Positions 54,243 through 55,082 of a DNA stretch of 55,082 bases are shown here, piece after piece. How positions within the stretch are numbered: position 1 is the first letter of the stretch; each line of letters begins with the position of its first letter. The notes below the pieces were generated by a model. It was not told the DNA's origin. It did not search any database and saw only the letters and a list, made by a program, of their open reading frames with translations. A program made the translations under genes and the position numbers. The DNA comes from Gammaproteobacteria bacterium (GTDB lineage Bacteria; Pseudomonadota; Gammaproteobacteria; Nitrosococcales; Methylophagaceae): the NCBI GenBank assembly GCA_029882915.1, contig JAOUJZ010000008.1, positions 1 through 55,082 of the forward strand, written 5' to 3'.

Positions 54243-55082
54243 ATGAGTACAACCATAGATATAAAAGCAAGGTGGCGTGCAGCCAATTTAGAAACGGCAC
54301 GAGAGAGCAGAAAAAAGTGGTATGAGGCTAATTTAGACAATCAACCAACTGAAAGCCACTGGTATGAAATCAGTGATGAAAAATACACACCTACCAAGAG
54401 AAAATGGTATCGCTCGAATCTAGAAATAGCTCGAGCCAGTCGTGCTAAATGGTATGAAGCGAATTTAGATAACAAGCCGACAGAAAAACACTGGTATGAA
54501 ATCAGTGATGAAAAAGTCAGTGAAACCAAGAAGAAATGGTATGAGGCTAATCTTGAAGCTGCGCGTGCCAGTCATGCCAAATGGTATGAAGCCAATATGG
54601 GTGTGGATCAATATGCGGATGCCAAGTGGAAATGGTATCAGGCTAACCTTGCGTTAACTAGAACGCAGAAGATCAAGAAGAAATGGTATCAGGCTAATCT
54701 GGAAGCAGCACGTGAAGGCCAAAAAAAATGGTATGAAGCCAACCTTCAACAACAGCATTTGGATACCAAGAGAAGATGGTATGAAGCTAATCTGAAAGAG
54801 GCTGTTATTGCAGTTAGAGAAACCCGTGCCAAATGGTATGAAGCGAATTTAGATAACAAGCCGACAGAAAAACACTGGTATGAAATCAGTGATGAAAAAG
54901 TCAGTGAGACCAAGAAGAAATGGTATCAGGCTAATCTTGAAACAGCGCGCGCCAACAGAGCTAAATGGTATGAAGCGAATTTAGATAATCAGCCGACAGA
55001 AAAACACTGGTATGAAATCAGCGATGAAAAAGTCAGTGAAACCAAGAAGAAATGGTATCAGGCTAATCTTGAAGCTGCGCGT
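54243..55082 (+). CDS. Tandem-repeat protein with KWYEANL units (3' end beyond the window)
   Basis: An open frame of exactly 280 codons from ATG 54243 to the window edge, with no stop. It consists almost wholly of repeats about 15 residues long, each opening with Trp-Tyr: W26, W40, W55, W70, W84, W99, W114, W131, W148, W163, W179, W198, W212, W227, W242, W256 and W271; W11 begins a divergent first unit (WRAANL). Two forms occur: WYEANLEAARASRAK and the pair WYEANLDNQPTEKH-WYEISDEKVSETKKK. They combine in a 44-residue unit. There is no cysteine, signal peptide or membrane helix. The protein is rich in Lys, Glu, Ala and Arg. No family is known to me; basic YYEAN-type repeats in some phage and viral DNA-binding proteins are a loose analogy. 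GAGG supports the start. Confidence 0.85.
   Translation, partial: MSTTIDIKARWRAANLETARESRKKWYEANLDNQPTESHWYEISDEKYTPTKRKWYRSNLEIARASRAKWYEANLDNKPTEKHWYEISDEKVSETKKKWYEANLEAARASHAKWYEANMGVDQYADAKWKWYQANLALTRTQKIKKKWYQANLEAAREGQKKWYEANLQQQHLDTKRRWYEANLKEAVIAVRETRAKWYEANLDNKPTEKHWYEISDEKVSETKKKWYQANLETARANRAKWYEANLDNQPTEKHWYEISDEKVSETKKKWYQANLEAAR
54447..55082 (+). repeat. Near-identical 132-base higher-order repeats in the repeat-protein gene
   Basis: Copies begin at 54447, 54831 and 54963, each reading AAATGGTATGAAGCGAATTT and continuing alike for about 95 bases or more, with very few changes (for example GAA to GAG). The last two are exactly 132 bases (44 codons) apart. A more diverged copy begins near 54312. 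Units between 54579 and 54830 are less alike. Even synonymous positions agree, so the duplications are recent or kept alike by conversion. Confidence 0.9.

Noticed and set aside
54104-54529. Minus-strand ORFs across the repeat region
   Set aside because: They mirror the repeats on the opposite strand and lack start signals; the plus frame is continuous and has a ribosome-binding site.
54243-55082. Short spaced repeats that might suggest a CRISPR array
   Set aside because: The repeats keep one reading frame for 280 codons, have 14-19 residue periods with coding-type variation and no unique spacers of equal length; they encode a repeat protein.

Overview
The window is a stretch of ordinary bacterial chromosome from a gammaproteobacterium of moderate GC content. 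The gene set (Rnf complex, NhaD antiporter, UbiK and Coq7 for ubiquinone, RecBCD, HtpG/Hsp33, RNase R, a type I sulfide:quinone oxidoreductase) suggests a marine, sodium-using, ubiquinone-respiring organism. A Methylophaga-like member of the Thiotrichales/Piscirickettsiaceae would fit, but nothing here settles the genus. I see no insertion sequence, prophage or CRISPR array.

Layout. 1-5.2 kb: the 3' end of htpG, hslO, a sulfide:quinone oxidoreductase, a receiver-histidine kinase and an acidic-tailed unknown. 5.4-14.2 kb: recC-recB-recD and a DUF6868 membrane protein; recB carries an apparent single-base frameshift near its 3' end. 14.2-18.0 kb: ubiK, ppnP, mtgA, a decayed 3' fragment of comM, and rep. 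18.0-22.1 kb, minus strand: a membrane diguanylate cyclase, a YehS-like protein, a membrane-anchored cytochrome c5, a zinc-free alcohol dehydrogenase-like protein and a DUF1841 protein. 22.1-27.8 kb, minus: rnfABCDGE-nth-DUF1841 as one tight operon. 28.0-32.1 kb, minus: DAHP synthase, nhaD, low-molecular-weight phosphatase and fructosamine kinase. 32.2-37.5 kb: an ethylene-receptor-like hybrid kinase, rpiA, a peroxiredoxin, a Gfo/Idh/MocA oxidoreductase, a small basic protein and a CheY. 37.5-43.8 kb: mfd, a small membrane protein, uvrC and pgsA. 43.8-48.7 kb: four tRNA genes (Gly, Thr, His, Leu), an NYN-domain protein, two tandem Cys-rich membrane paralogues, and rnr. 49.0-55.1 kb: cheV, coq7, a PilZ protein, a Lon-like protease, a secreted unknown and the start of a striking tandem-repeat protein that runs off the window.

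How the genes work together. DNA maintenance is heavily represented (RecBCD, Rep, Nth, Mfd, UvrC). Energy genes form a quinone-centred theme: SQR feeds sulfide electrons into the quinone pool, UbiK and Coq7 make ubiquinone, Rnf couples ferredoxin/NADH exchange to an ion gradient, NhaD handles sodium, and cytochrome c5 carries electrons. Signalling genes (two sensor kinases, CheY, CheV, GGDEF, PilZ) are scattered.

The least explained parts are the KWYEANL repeat protein at the right end, the hybrid kinase whose first membrane domain keeps the copper and ethylene-binding residues of plant ETR1, the duplicated Cys-rich membrane proteins, and the two damaged genes (recB tail, comM remnant).
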